DNA from: Coleofasciculus sp040219735
Lineage (GTDB): Bacteria; Cyanobacteriota; Cyanobacteriia; Cyanobacteriales; Coleofasciculaceae
Assembly (NCBI GenBank): GCA_040219735.1
Contig: JAVJRX010000020.1
DNA length: 64,000 nt
Strand: one strand, 5' to 3'
A program made the translations under genes and the position numbers. Below, piece by piece: positions 8,585 through 18,500 of the stretch (position 1 is the stretch's first letter; each line of letters starts with the position of its first letter). The notes below the pieces were generated by a model that saw only the letters and a list, made by a program, of their open reading frames with translations, searched no databases and was not told where the DNA came from.

Positions 8585-9378
8585 GTCGTATTATAGTGAT
8601 CACCTCTGGCAAAGGAGGGGTGGGTAAAACAACGGTTACGGCGAATTTAGGCGTGGCGATCGCTAAATTAGGTCGTCAGGTGGCACTCATTGATGCCGAT
8701 TTTGGTCTAAGAAACTTAGATTTGCTCCTAGGGCTAGAAAATCGGGTGGTTTATACCGCCATTGAAGTATTCGCAGGGCAATGTCGCTTAGAGCAAGCAT
8801 TGGTAAAAGATAAGCGCCAAGAGGGATTGGTTCTGCTTCCTGCTGCCCAAAGCCGGAACAAGGAAGCGGTTAGCCCCGAGCAAATGAAAAAACTCATTGC
8901 TGTGTTATCCCAGAAGTATGACTACATCTTAGTGGACTCTCCAGCCGGAATCGAAATGGGATTCCGTAACGCGATTGTGGCGGCGTCGGAGGCGTTAATC
9001 GTGACAACGCCAGAAATTGCGGCGGTGCGAGATGCTGATCGCGTTGTGGGTTTACTAGAAGCTCAAGGGATTAAGCGTATCTTCCTGATTGTTAACCGTC
9101 TTAAACCCGCCATGGTGCAAGCGGATCAAATGATGTCTGTTCAAGATGTCCAAGAGCTTCTGGCAATTCCTTTAATTGGCGTCATTCCTGATGATGAGCG
9201 CGTGATTGTTTCCAGTAATCGGGGCGAACCCTTAGCCCTAGCAGAAAACCTCACGCTCCCCGGTATCGCCATTCACAATATCGCTCGGCGTTTGGAAGGA
9301 GACAAAGTTCCCTTTCTTGATTTGATGGCGGAACATGACACCCTGATTAACCGTATCCGTCGCTTGTTCCGCAGTTAA
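8581..9378 (+). CDS. minD: Septum site-determining protein MinD
   Basis: MinD is the membrane-bound ATPase that recruits MinC and is displaced by MinE. The 265-residue protein has the deviant Walker A motif SGKGGVGKTT near residue 8, the LIDADFGLRNLD switch region, and DSPAGIE around residue 120. The C-terminal amphipathic helix LINRIRRLFRS acts as membrane-targeting sequence. It overlaps minC by four bases and precedes minE by 74 bp, the usual cyanobacterial order. Confidence 0.97.
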   Translation: MSRIIVITSGKGGVGKTTVTANLGVAIAKLGRQVALIDADFGLRNLDLLLGLENRVVYTAIEVFAGQCRLEQALVKDKRQEGLVLLPAAQSRNKEAVSPEQMKKLIAVLSQKYDYILVDSPAGIEMGFRNAIVAASEALIVTTPEIAAVRDADRVVGLLEAQGIKRIFLIVNRLKPAMVQADQMMSVQDVQELLAIPLIGVIPDDERVIVSSNRGEPLALAENLTLPGIAIHNIARRLEGDKVPFLDLMAEHDTLINRIRRLFRS

Positions 9379-9452
9379 ATTAGTTAGTTAAATTTTGAGT
9401 GTTGATAATCAATTAACCCAACTCATCACTCATCACTCCTCACTCACCACGG

Positions 9453-9758
9453 ATGCAAAACCCCATGATTAGCGAACTTCTAGAACGACTTTTTCCCTGG
9501 ACAAGTGCCAGTAACAGTCGCGCGGAAGTCAAACGCCGCCTACAACTGGTGATTGCCCACGATCGCGCCGATCTCAGTCCACAGATGATTGAGTCGATGC
9601 GCTCCGAAATTTTAGAAGTTGTGTCTCGTTATGTGGAGATTGATCAAGAGGGTTTGGAGTTTACCCTAGAAAGTAACCAACGGGCAACAGCATTAATTGC
9701 CAATCTTCCCATCCGCAGAGTTAAGGAAGAAGAACCTCCCTTACAATCTGTTGATTAA
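9453..9758 (+). CDS. minE: Cell division topological specificity factor MinE
   Basis: MinE stimulates MinD ATPase activity and restricts the MinCD inhibitor to the poles. The 101 residues include the anti-MinCD helix with SRAEVKRRLQLVIAHDRADL and the C-terminal specificity domain IEVVSRYVEID-type strand and ALIANLPIRRVK. The start may be ATG at 9453 or ATG at 9465 (MISELLERLFPW), which is where many family members begin; neither has a strong ribosome site. The gap after minD contains a short atcactc repeat (actcatcactcatcactcctcactcacc). Confidence 0.94.
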   Translation: MQNPMISELLERLFPWTSASNSRAEVKRRLQLVIAHDRADLSPQMIESMRSEILEVVSRYVEIDQEGLEFTLESNQRATALIANLPIRRVKEEEPPLQSVD

Positions 9759-10234
9759 GGTATCACTACTTAATCTAAAATCAAAAATTGTTAGGTAGTC
9801 GTGCCAAGTTTAACTTTGGCCCAATTTACGGAAGTATTGAGAATCGCTACAGTTTGCCCAAATTATCTCACAATAGGTTAAATTCAAGAGATTAAACCAA
9901 AGGATAGTCATGCAATGAAGCTATTTTTCCGTCATAGTCTCTTGTCGGAGGAGATTCAACAAAATCAGTACCCGAACCCACATAGGCGTTAGGAGTATTA
10001 ACGCTGGCAGTTTTTGGGGTAGTTTCTAAAATTATCAAATCTCCTTAAAGAACTAATTTGGTGGATTAGAATTGTAGGGGCGCAGGTCGCGTGCGCCCGA
10101 TTTAACCGTAAAATCTTTTCCACAATTTTAGCTGTGCCACGCCGCTATCGTGAGGAGAGCGTTCGCGCAGCGTTCTCGAAGATTAGTGTAACACACTATT
10201 GCTCAAAACTTTTTTGTTCAATCAGGTGAGGGAC
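9759..10234. repeat. Intergenic region with repeat fragments
   Basis: The 476 bases lie between minE and the convergent PAP2 gene. No gene is seen. At 10072-10100, ttgtaggggcgcaggtcgcgtgcgccc is an imperfect palindrome of the GTAGGGGC type found elsewhere in the window. At 10137-10185 there is a GC-rich segment (gccacgccgctatcgtgagg...) that looks like a remnant of a dispersed repeat. Confidence 0.5.
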
Positions 10235-11050
10235 TTACCCAGTTTGGCGATAGAGAAGTCTAGGTACAACCTCAGTAGCGAATAGAGTAAGCAGACTGTA
10301 GCGCCAATAGGTGACCCATCCTTGATTTCGCCAGTCCCCTAAAACCCATCTCGAAGCGATAAAAAGGGTCAATACCAAAATCAGACCTATCCCGCCAAAG
10401 ATCAATCGTCCTTTCCAGGAGGAGGGCGGTGTAAACTGAGGTTGGGTGAGGAAAAAACCTGTAATTACTCCTAAAGAACGAGCTAAAGGTTCCCATAAAC
10501 TGGCGATAAAAAACGTCACGACGACAACAGTAACCCGAAGGATAAACCTCTGTTTGACAGGAATAGACCAGACTGTACCTATCCCCGCAAAAAGAATACC
10601 TACAATCAATCCGCCGACTACATCTAGAGGAAAGTGAACGCCTAAGTAGAGGCGTGATACGGCAATTAGGGGAAGAATAATTATACTCCACACCCATAGC
10701 CAGAGGCGGTTGTGGTGTAAAGATAAGTAAATCCAAAAGGTTGCTGAACCTTGGACATGTCCACTGGGAAAAGATGCATTTTCACTCGTTGCGATCGCGT
10801 CAGCAGAGGCGATGTCCGGATTTAACTCGAAGGGACGAGGCATATCAAATAGTTCTTTGAGGATTGTATTACACCCATAACTAATCCCTAAGAGTAGTCC
10901 TAACTGGCGCCCTGTCCACGGATCGATTAACCAGTAATAGAGGGTAAGGAAGGCGATATAGGCATATTCTGAACCGAGATTGGTAATGGCAAAGACTAAA
11001 GGCTGGAAGCGCTGTCCTAGCAGTTCCTGAATCCATTCAATAGTTGTCAT
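10235..11050 (-). CDS. PAP2-family membrane phosphatase
   Basis: The 271-residue integral membrane protein carries the three-part phosphatidic acid phosphatase type 2 signature: KELFDMPRP (about residues 66-74), FPSGH (about 94-98) and SRLYLGVHFPLDV (about 130-142), with catalytic histidines in the last two. Hydrophobic segments before, between and after the motifs suggest six helices. Likely substrates are lipid phosphates such as undecaprenyl or phosphatidyl phosphates; the specificity cannot be read from sequence. It follows the methyltransferase gene on the same strand by 45 bp and may be co-transcribed with it. Confidence 0.88.
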   Translation of the reverse strand: MTTIEWIQELLGQRFQPLVFAITNLGSEYAYIAFLTLYYWLIDPWTGRQLGLLLGISYGCNTILKELFDMPRPFELNPDIASADAIATSENASFPSGHVQGSATFWIYLSLHHNRLWLWVWSIIILPLIAVSRLYLGVHFPLDVVGGLIVGILFAGIGTVWSIPVKQRFILRVTVVVVTFFIASLWEPLARSLGVITGFFLTQPQFTPPSSWKGRLIFGGIGLILVLTLFIASRWVLGDWRNQGWVTYWRYSLLTLFATEVVPRLLYRQTG

Positions 11051-11095
11051 CGCTTCTTAAAATTTAGATGAATTGTTGCATCTTTGCGGCTTTGC

Positions 11096-11914
11096 TTATG
11101 CCATCTGCTCTAAATCATTTCTGATTGGCTTAATTCCAGAGGTTACTTGATGAATCCATCCCACATAGTCGGTTTGTACCCGTTTAAAAAAAGCCGCTAT
11201 CATCCAATCTTCTAAACTATGAGCAGCATAGTCTTTTGAATAGGGTTCTCGGAAGAGTTCTATCAACCAGTGAGCATAACGAAGTTTCCCTTGATTTCCA
11301 TCCAGAATAATTAATTGTCCTCCAGGTTTAAGCAGGCGAAAGCATTCTTGTACGATTAACTGGGAAATCTGGGGTGGCGTTTCGTGTAATACCATAGAGA
11401 CTGTGACTAAATCAAACGAAGCATCATCAAAATCCGTAGCTTCAGCTAAACCATGCTGCCATTGTATATCTAGCCCTGCTTGCTGTGCTTTGTAGTCTGC
11501 CACAATCAGCATATAGGGAGACAAATCTAATCCGATGACGACGGCTTCTTTAAACGCCTGCTTTAACATCAACGTTGTTGAACCTGTACCGCAACCGAGA
11601 TCGACAATTCGGCTGGGCGGCTTCTCAATAGTTGTTATTAACTTTTCGCGAATCCGAGTTTCATTGGGTGGGGAAGCGTAAGCCGTCACAGTATCATAGG
11701 TTATAGCCGCGACAGTATTAAGGTAACCGCATTGAATACCATGAAAGTTTTGCTGACTGTAATAGTCTGGATAAATGAGATTGGTTTGTCGGAAACGTTC
11801 ACTCTGCTTTTGCCAATTAATGGTTTCATAGAACTGGAGTTGATCCTGACCAATCAGGGCGCTTATGATTGGCTTCAGTAAAAGCTCTCCTATTTTGTTT
11901 TTACGGATAGACAT
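11096..11914 (-). CDS. Class I SAM-dependent methyltransferase
   Basis: The 272-residue protein has the SAM-binding motif I IVDLGCGTGSTTLML (about residue 98) and the acidic residue of motif II in VIGLDLSPYML. The SFDLVTVSMVLHE strand and LLKPGGQLIILDG are typical of the UbiE/Methyltransf_11 and 25 group. An N-terminal extension of about 90 residues precedes the Rossmann core. The acceptor is unknown; the neighbouring PAP2 phosphatase hints at a lipid-related function, but that is only context. The start at 11914 has AAGAGATT-like purines upstream. Confidence 0.85.
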   Translation of the reverse strand: MSIRKNKIGELLLKPIISALIGQDQLQFYETINWQKQSERFRQTNLIYPDYYSQQNFHGIQCGYLNTVAAITYDTVTAYASPPNETRIREKLITTIEKPPSRIVDLGCGTGSTTLMLKQAFKEAVVIGLDLSPYMLIVADYKAQQAGLDIQWQHGLAEATDFDDASFDLVTVSMVLHETPPQISQLIVQECFRLLKPGGQLIILDGNQGKLRYAHWLIELFREPYSKDYAAHSLEDWMIAAFFKRVQTDYVGWIHQVTSGIKPIRNDLEQMA

Positions 11915-12425
11915 GGTAATCTCTTCCTCTCATAGTTTGTCTCTAATGAAAAACAAAAACTGGCAGACCCGCTGCACAAATGAACATAACAAACCTATTA
12001 ATTTTATCGGTTCGCCCTGAATTATACATGAGCAATTTAAGGTAGAAGCCGCCAAAAGAAGCAGAAAAAATTAATACAAATATCCTAATTTTATCCCATA
12101 AACACTGGAGCAGGTATCAGAAATTAAAGGCAAACACCTTAGGGGCGGTCTACTGCACAAATGAACACCATCAACCTATTAATTTTATCGGGTCGCCCTC
12201 GATTAGGTATTGGTAATTATCTGACACCGCGTACATTAGACAGGGGCGAGTCGAGACAAGTTAATTGGAGACACCGCCACATTTTATCAGCGACTCGCCC
12301 CTACAATCTCAAAAATCGCAATAATCTCCACAATCCTTACAATCCCTGACCTTGCAGCAGAATCAGGAAATCTTCAGGGAGTTTTGTGGTAAGCTAATAA
12401 ACATTCAAAACGCTTGACTCTGATT
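11915..12425. repeat. Intergenic region with a 53-bp direct repeat and a hairpin
   Basis: Two copies of an imperfect 53-bp direct repeat begin at 11972 and 12153, matching at 46 of 53 positions by eye. Both start ctgcacaaatgaaca and contain aacctattaattttatcgg. A hairpin with arms aggggcgagtcg (12242-12253) and cgactcgccccta (12291-12303) follows; it is of the kind that recurs in the window. A 62-codon frame here (12161-12349) runs across these repeats and is not believed to be a gene. Confidence 0.65.
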
Positions 12426-12739
12426 ATGCAGTTAAAGTCTATCAAACAAAAAAAAATCTTTTCAACGCCATAAAAGTTATATCCACCAGTCTGATCAGTG
12501 GCGCAATTGGACTAGAACTCTGGAATATTTATGCTTTGTTCAGTGATCTGAGTGTCCCCACAATCCTGGAACCCGTTTTTTGGCTGGAGCGTTTTGCCGT
12601 TACCATTCATTTAGTGGAGGCAATTATCGCGGCGGCTTATGCACCTTCTCGACAAAAGACACCCATCGTTTATGGAACTTATACGTTCTTTGTGGGTACA
12701 GTGGGTTTGTTAGAATTATTCGATCAGGATGATGAGTAG
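12426..12739 (+). pseudogene. Small membrane protein with a frameshift at an A9 run
   Basis: ATG at 12426 starts a frame (MQLKSIKQKK) that runs through nine consecutive A (12448-12456) and stops 20 bases later. One extra base in the A run joins it perfectly to the open frame that ends at 12739. The joined product, of about 104 residues, has two or three hydrophobic segments (VISTSLISGAIGLELWNIYAL; ERFAVTIHLVEAIIAAAYA; YGTYTFFVGTVGLLELF) and an acidic DQDDE end. The downstream protein sequence looks well preserved, with no other stops. Possible explanations are a recent slippage mutation, a homopolymer sequencing error, or polymerase slippage that restores the frame in mRNA. The family is not recognised. 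Confidence 0.65.
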
Positions 12740-13259
12740 ATGTGGCGAAATTTTCCATCCTTGTTATCAGTCTGGATTACCTAATAGTTAGAACTCAAAA
12801 CTCAAAGCACTCCAAACTTTTTCAAGTTACAAGCTGTCATGCATTTACAGCGCTTTTGGTAGTAAGTGAGGTACACAGACAGATCCCCGACAAGTCCTAC
12901 GAAGTCGGGGATCTTGGTTGAGGCTGTACCTAATCAACCACCAAATCTGCTGTAAATTCAGTATTAATAGCGAGCAAGATGCTCGCACTACAACGATTTC
13001 GCAAAGGATATTCAAAAGTTTGATTTCTCGGACTTTTTCCCTTGATTAGGTATGTAGTTTTTTGTGCTTCGGCGATCGCTCTTAGGTTGAATAGCACGTT
13101 CAGATGAGGCTGGTGGGCATTGCCCACCCTACGATATATCAAGGGTTTCGGCGCTCCAAAAATGCACGCTTTTCAGTGCCATTCCTCTTAGATTGGTCTA
13201 CTTTAGAATCGTTTACGGGAACGATTCTAGTTACCTTGCGAGTTCCATAGATACCGTTG
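12740..13259. repeat. Intergenic region with three hairpins
   Basis: The gap lies between converging genes. It holds an 11-bp perfect hairpin at 12881-12914 (agatccccgac with gtcggggatct, 12-base loop), a palindrome gcgagcaagatgctcgc near 12969-12985, and another, ggtgggcattgcccacc, near 13111-13127. The first may serve as a terminator. No credible gene is present; a 70-codon minus frame at 12930-13142 crosses two of the palindromes and is rejected. Confidence 0.6.
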
Positions 13260-13451
13260 TTAACGCCGTTTCCGATATCTGCGTTGTTGTCGGTGTCTGG
13301 CTATTTCCTTGCGTTTGTGCTTTTCCAAGGGAGTTTCAAAAAAGCGGTTCTTCTTCATGTCTGAGAAAATCCCAGCGCGAGATACTTTGCGCTTGAATCG
13401 TCTAAGTCCAGATTCAATTCCCTCGTTTTCTCCAATAATCACTTGAGCCAT
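13260..13451 (-). CDS. rpsU: 30S ribosomal protein bS21
   Basis: The 63-residue basic protein MAQVIIGENEGIESGLRRFKRKV... matches bS21, including FKRKVSRAGIF, ETPLEKHKRK and a C-terminal Arg-rich tail. AAGGAGAT lies seven bases before the ATG. It lies downstream of the RRM protein gene on the same strand, an arrangement known in cyanobacteria (rbpA-rpsU). A terminator-like hairpin sits directly upstream of its ribosome site, suggesting that rpsU expression is set by read-through from the upstream gene. Confidence 0.95.
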   Translation of the reverse strand: MAQVIIGENEGIESGLRRFKRKVSRAGIFSDMKKNRFFETPLEKHKRKEIARHRQQRRYRKRR

Positions 13452-13476
13452 GCTTATCTCCTTTGAAGCTCAACAC

Positions 13477-13502
13477 AAAAAGGGCAGACAATTACCTGCC
13501 CT
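13477..13502 (-). terminator. Intrinsic terminator/attenuator just before rpsU
   Basis: Read on the minus strand, the hairpin agggcag - 8-base loop - ctgccct is followed at once by TTTTT. This is a regular intrinsic terminator shape. It ends 25 bases before the rpsU ATG and lies inside the likely rbp-rpsU transcript, so it may terminate most transcripts or act as an attenuator. Confidence 0.7.
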
Positions 13503-13776
13503 CAAAATTCAAAAGCTATAATAATTTAATTCCTTATCGTTCCTAATTTCATAGAAAAATAAGGAAATCAGCTTTTGAAACTCCCACCGCTAAATGCTTA
13601 ACCTTATAGCGCTCTTGCCACAACTGTCAGGGTGAGAAAATAACTTTTCTCACCAGAAGGCGCGATTTATGTCACCACTCTCATCCAGTGTAGCGATATC
13701 AGTATGACACAAAAAACGAAACATTCACTATCCATCCCCACCGCACGAGATGAGTGGGGAATTGGAGCGATTTTAC
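13503..13776. other. rbp-rpsU spacer with a second hairpin
   Basis: A 10-bp perfect inverted repeat with a four-base loop lies at 13631-13654 (ggtgagaaaa, taac, ttttctcacc). It has no T-run beyond the arm itself. No gene is seen in the spacer. Near 13737-13757, ccccaccgca...gagtgggg forms a further weak stem just after the RRM gene. Confidence 0.6.
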
Positions 13777-14070
13777 TTAGAAAGAGCTACGGCTATAGTC
13801 ACCGCGATTTCCATTTCCATTGCTTCGTTCCCGTGGTCTTGCTTTGTTAACCTTCATTGAGCGTCCCATCCATTCAGCACCATCAAGGGTTTCAATGGCA
13901 CTGTCTTCGTTAGAGTCAGACTCCATCTCCACAAAGGCAAACCCTCGTGGACGTCCGGTTTCACGATCTTTAGGTACACTCACACGAGTGACGGTGCCGT
14001 ATTCGGCAAAAACTTCCGTCAGATCCTCTTGAGTTACATCGTAGGACAAATTACCAACGTAAATAGACAT
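13777..14070 (-). CDS. RRM-type RNA-binding protein (cyanobacterial Rbp)
   Basis: The 97-residue protein has a single RNA recognition motif with RNP2 IYVGNL (residues 3-8) and RNP1 RGFAFVEM (about 43-50). A short Gly/Asn/Arg/Ser tail (SNGNGNRGDYSRSSF) follows. These are the glycine-tailed Rbp proteins of cyanobacteria, often cold-inducible and implicated in mRNA handling or localisation. AAGGAAG precedes the ATG. The 5' leader upstream (about 14071-14200) is A-rich with tcgaaatcgaaaaaatcgaaa, compatible with the long regulated leaders known for rbp genes. Confidence 0.92.
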   Translation of the reverse strand: MSIYVGNLSYDVTQEDLTEVFAEYGTVTRVSVPKDRETGRPRGFAFVEMESDSNEDSAIETLDGAEWMGRSMKVNKARPRERSNGNGNRGDYSRSSF

Positions 14071-14254
14071 AAGGCACTTCCTTTTACTGAACCTGTAGCG
14101 AGATGAATCGGAGAAGTGCCTGCGGACAAAATCGAAATCGAAAAAATCGAAACAAGCTTACTTACCGAAAATCAACCGTATCTACTCTAGCATTGATGGG
14201 GGGAGTTTGGCAAGATATTTAACTTGTCTGGATCATCTCCCCCCAATCTACCCC

Positions 14255-15283
14255 TTATCCCTTATCTTCCTGTTGTGCGACTTGCTGCTTCACCTGACTC
14301 ACACTATCCGGATTCAGGGAAATCGAATCAATTCCCGCTTCGACTAAAAACGCGGCAAAATCCGGATGATCGCTGGGTGCTTGTCCACAAATACCCACCT
14401 TGCGATCGCACTGATGCGCGGTTTTAATCAGTCGCAGGATCATTTTCTTGAGCGCCAGATTGCGTTCGTCAAATAGATGGGACAGATCTCCAGAATCTCG
14501 ATCCACCCCTAAAACTAACTGAGTCAGGTCATTACTACCAATGGAGAAGCCATCAAAGCGTTCAGAAAACTCCTCCGCTAACTCCACATTAGAGGGAATT
14601 TCGCACATCACATAAACTTCTAACTCATTTTCCCCCCGCTTGAGTCCATTTTCTGCCAAGACGTGGAGAACCTTATCCGCCTCATCCAGGGTGCGACAGA
14701 ATGGAATCATGATAATCACATTATTAAAGCCGATTTCTTCTCGTACCCGTTTCAAGGCGCGACATTCCAAGGCAAACCCTTCCCGGTAGCGATCGCTATA
14801 ATACCGAGATGCGCCCCGGAACCCCAGCATGGGGTTGGCTTCCTTTGGTTCAAATTGAATCTGTTGGCGTGCATCTTCATCCTCTAACTCATCCCAATGA
14901 ATCAACGCCATGGGATGAATTTTAATCACATTATTGATAATAAACTCCATCCGTGCCAACCCAATGCCTTCACAGGGTAATCGCCACCAGCGAAACGCTG
15001 CATCCGGACTGGCAACATTCATCATAATTTGGGTTTTGGTTTGGGGAATTTCTTCCAAGTTGAGTTCCGATTCCTCATACTCTAATATTCCCTGATAAAT
15101 CAAACCGCGATCGCATCCCCTATACTCAGTCCAGAAATGATTTCTTTGCCCTTTTCCTTGAGGCTATAGGTTTTTAATGATCCGGCTTCTAAGCCATCAG
15201 GTACACGAACCCCTTCATCTTTTAGGCTACGAATCATTTCACCTAATGAAGCATTCTTCCCCCCGACTATTGACACATCAAAT
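14255..15283 (-). pseudogene. ppsA: Phosphoenolpyruvate synthase, collapsed by internal deletions
   Basis: The largest open part (14255-15103, 282 residues) is the C-terminal PEP/pyruvate-binding TIM-barrel domain, with SPDAAFRWWRLPCEGIGLARMEF, IMIPFCRT, SNDLTQL and the catalytic-Cys segment KVGICGQAP. Upstream in another frame are VGGKNASLGEMI...GVRVPDG, from the very N-terminus of PpsA, joined directly to SLKTYSLKEKGKEIISGLSIGDAIA from the start of the swivelling phosphohistidine domain. The latter then joins, after a frame change at a HIP1 site, to IYQGILEYEES. Most of the ATP-grasp domain and the phosphohistidine segment are missing. This cannot be an active synthase. A truncated C-terminal protein could in principle be made from TTG at 15103. 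Confidence 0.85.
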
Positions 15284-15528
15284 GACTAAGCTATATCCCT
15301 CAGACTTTTACCAGATGACACTGTACCGGAAAATTCCAGATGTAGCAGAAGGCTCCAGGGCATAAGGCAGAAGGCTTCAAGGAAAAAGTACCCTAGGGCT
15401 AAAGGGGGTTACTTCGTCGAATTTGGTATCATTCTTTATTTTTTGAGATGAAGGAAGTGATAATCTAGATAGTGGCTACAATCTCACTTTCTTACCCCAG
15501 CGATCTCTCACGCTTGGGTTTTCCTGAG
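15284..15528. other. Gap between ppsA remnant and histidine kinase gene
   Basis: No gene is seen. Near 15345-15390 there is a repeat-like phrase (gcagaaggctccagggcataaggcagaaggcttcaagg) with a doubled gcagaaggct. Unpreserved N-terminal ppsA sequence may once have extended here, but no similarity remains visible. Confidence 0.4.
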
Positions 15529-18500
15529 TCAGCCGATTGTCTTGGGTTCACTTTGGTTTTGTGCCAGAACAGCCACAGCTCGAACTAACTGCTCTGGCTC
15601 AAGGGGCTTGGAAACGTACCGTTGATAGCCACTGCTGAAGGCACGCTGCTGATCTTCAAGTCTGGCATAAGCCGTCAGTGCGATCGCGGGAATTTGTCCC
15701 CCTTTTTCGGCTGGTAAAACACGAATCTGTTCAAGCAGGGTATAACCATCCACATCCGGCATCCCGATATCACTAATTAACACATCCGGTTGAAAGGATT
15801 TCAAATTGGCGATCACTTGGGACGCACAGGCAACAGTCAAGACTTCTGCACCATACTCCGTGAGCAATACTGTTAATAGCTCACAGGCATCAGGTTCATC
15901 ATCAACAGCGAGGACTCGAATTCCGGTCAGATCGAGTTCGGGTTGGCGCAACTTTTTGATCGGCTTGATTTGCGGTTGAGCATTCAACAGTGGCAACCTT
16001 ACCGTAAAGGTGGCTCCGAACCCTTCACCGGGACTGTCTGCCGTGATCATGCCGCCGTGAGCCTCAACTAACTGGCGGACAATCGTTAATCCTAGCCCCA
16101 ATCCTCCATACTTGCGAGTAATCGAGGCATCTTCCTGCCGGAACGATTCAAAGATGTAGGGGAGAAAGTCAGGGTTGATGCCTTTACCCGTGTCCCTCAG
16201 CGTAATTTCTCCTTGATTGTCAACTCGTTTGAGCCAGATCTCTACTCGTCCACCATTGGGAGTGAATTTGATGGCGTTGGACAGCAAGTTCCAGACAATT
16301 TGCTGCAGTCGGGCGGCATCACCAGACACTTGTCCAATGTTGGGTAATGCGCTATGAAGTGAGATGGATTTAGCCACGGCTGTCGTCCGCACCGTATCAA
16401 TCGCCGCTTCAATCACAGAGGATAGATTGACGGAGGTCATATCCAGGCTAAGTTTGCCACGCAGAATTTTGGCGATATCCAGCAGGTCATCAATCAGTTG
16501 AATCTGTAAATTGGCATTCCGTTCAATGGTGGCGAGGGCTTCGGCAGTTTTGGCTTCGTCAAATTTACGAATTTGTAACAACTTTGTCCAACCCAGGATG
16601 GGGTTCAGGGGTGTTCGCAACTCGTGGGAAAGGATAGCCAGAAATTCATCTTTGATACGGTTGGCACGTTCGGCGGCTTCTCGTGCGGCTTGTTCTTGCT
16701 CAAGGAGTTGTTCTCGTTGGGCTTCGACTTGTTTTTGCTTAGTGATATCTAACACCGTGCCAATGAAGCGTCGCGGATTTCCGGCGGGATCAAAATAAAC
16801 TTGCCCTTTTGCCTTAATCCAGCGTTCAATACCATCCTGAATGCCAATGGTGCGATATTCCACATCATAGTCACCGCCGTTGGCTGGGTTAACAGACCCC
16901 TGTATTACCTGTTCCACTCGTTGGCGATCATCGGGATGTAGTCCCTCAAAAAATGTCTCAATGCTGATTTTGGCTTCGGGGGGTAAACCAAACATGGCTT
17001 TGCAACCTGCATCCCAAGTTAGCTGATTGGTGGTCAGATTCCAATCCCACGTTCCCAACTGGGCGGACTCGATCGCTAGGCGAAGGCGGTCTTCACTCTC
17101 TTTGAGGGCGGTTTCTGCTTGCTTGCGATCGCTGATATCACTCACTACTCCCACTAGACGTAGTGGTGTTCCATCCAACGCTACATCGAGTTGCCCACTC
17201 AGTTCAATCCACCGCCACTGACCATCATTGCGCCGCCGAATGCGACAGATCAAATGAAAGAGGTTGTTGCTTTTGATTCCCTCAGCTAAAGCCCATTCAA
17301 AAGTCTCGCGGTCTTCTGGATGAATCACGCTTTCCATAAACTCAGCTTTGCCCAGGGTCTCGTCTTCGAGAGTGTGACCGAAAATTTGGTACGTCTGGGG
17401 GTTCTCCCAGATGGCATAGTCAGTCTGGATATCCCACTCGAAGACGCCGAGTTTGGCAGCACTTGTGGCTATGTCAAGACGCTGTTGTCGTTGGTGTAAT
17501 GCTTCTTCTGTCTGTTTGCGTTCAGTAATATCGGTATTTGTGCCAAACCAGCAGGAAATATTTCCGGTTTCGTCTCGGATTGGCAAGGCGCGAGACAAAA
17601 ACCAGCGATACTGTCCATCTTTACCGCTTAAGGGGAAGGTATCCTCCCAGGTTTCCCCGATTTCAATACAGTTACGAAACTTTTTTACCACCCCCTCAAC
17701 ATAGTCTGGGTGATGCAGGTTCTGCCAGCCCCAGCCCTGCATCTGTTCTAATGTTGTCCCGGTATAATCAAACCAGCGTTGGTTGTACCAGAAGATCCAG
17801 CCGTTCTCATCTGCCATCCAAGCCAATTGAGAAATGTTATCTGCCAGAGTGCGGAAGCGTTTTTCACTCTCTTTGAGAGCTTCTTGTGCTTGTTTACGCT
17901 CACTGATATCCTTGAACAGGAGGGCGACTTGTCGTTTTTCTGGCTCTCCAATGGGAAAGGCATAAACATCAAACCAGCGATTCATCGATTCAGAGCCATT
18001 CTCAAAGCGAACGGGTTCACCGGTTAGAGCCACTGTGCCGTAAATCTCAAACCAATGGTCTTCGTGATTGGGAATCAGTTGACGTACCGTTTTACCCTCT
18101 ACCTGTTCAAGTCCCGTTTGTTTCTCGAACATGGAATTGACTTCTAGGAAGCGGTAATCGACTGGTCTACCATTTTCATCGAACAGCATTTTGATGACGC
18201 AAAAGCCTTCATCGATGGATTCAAACAGTGTGCGATAGCGTTCCTCCGAGCGGCGCAGGGTTTCTTCTGCAAGTTTGCGATCGCTAATATCAGTCAGGAC
18301 GCCGGGAAAGGTAATCGCATTGCCGTTTACGTCGTATTCTACCTGTCCCCGGGCGATGACCCATCGCTGTTTTCCGTCAGCATCGCGGATGCGGTACTCA
18401 GCCTCATAGTTTTCTCCGGTTGCGATCGCGCGTTCAATTCCGGCGGTGACTTGAGGACGATCTTCGGGATGAATGGCGCTCAGAAATTGATCGACTGGCA

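Noticed and set aside
12161..12349. 62-codon frame covering the direct repeat and a hairpin
   Set aside because: Its sequence is repeat DNA read as protein; no ribosome site.
12930..13142. 70-codon minus-strand frame
   Set aside because: It crosses two palindromic repeats, lacks a ribosome site and has no recognisable sequence.
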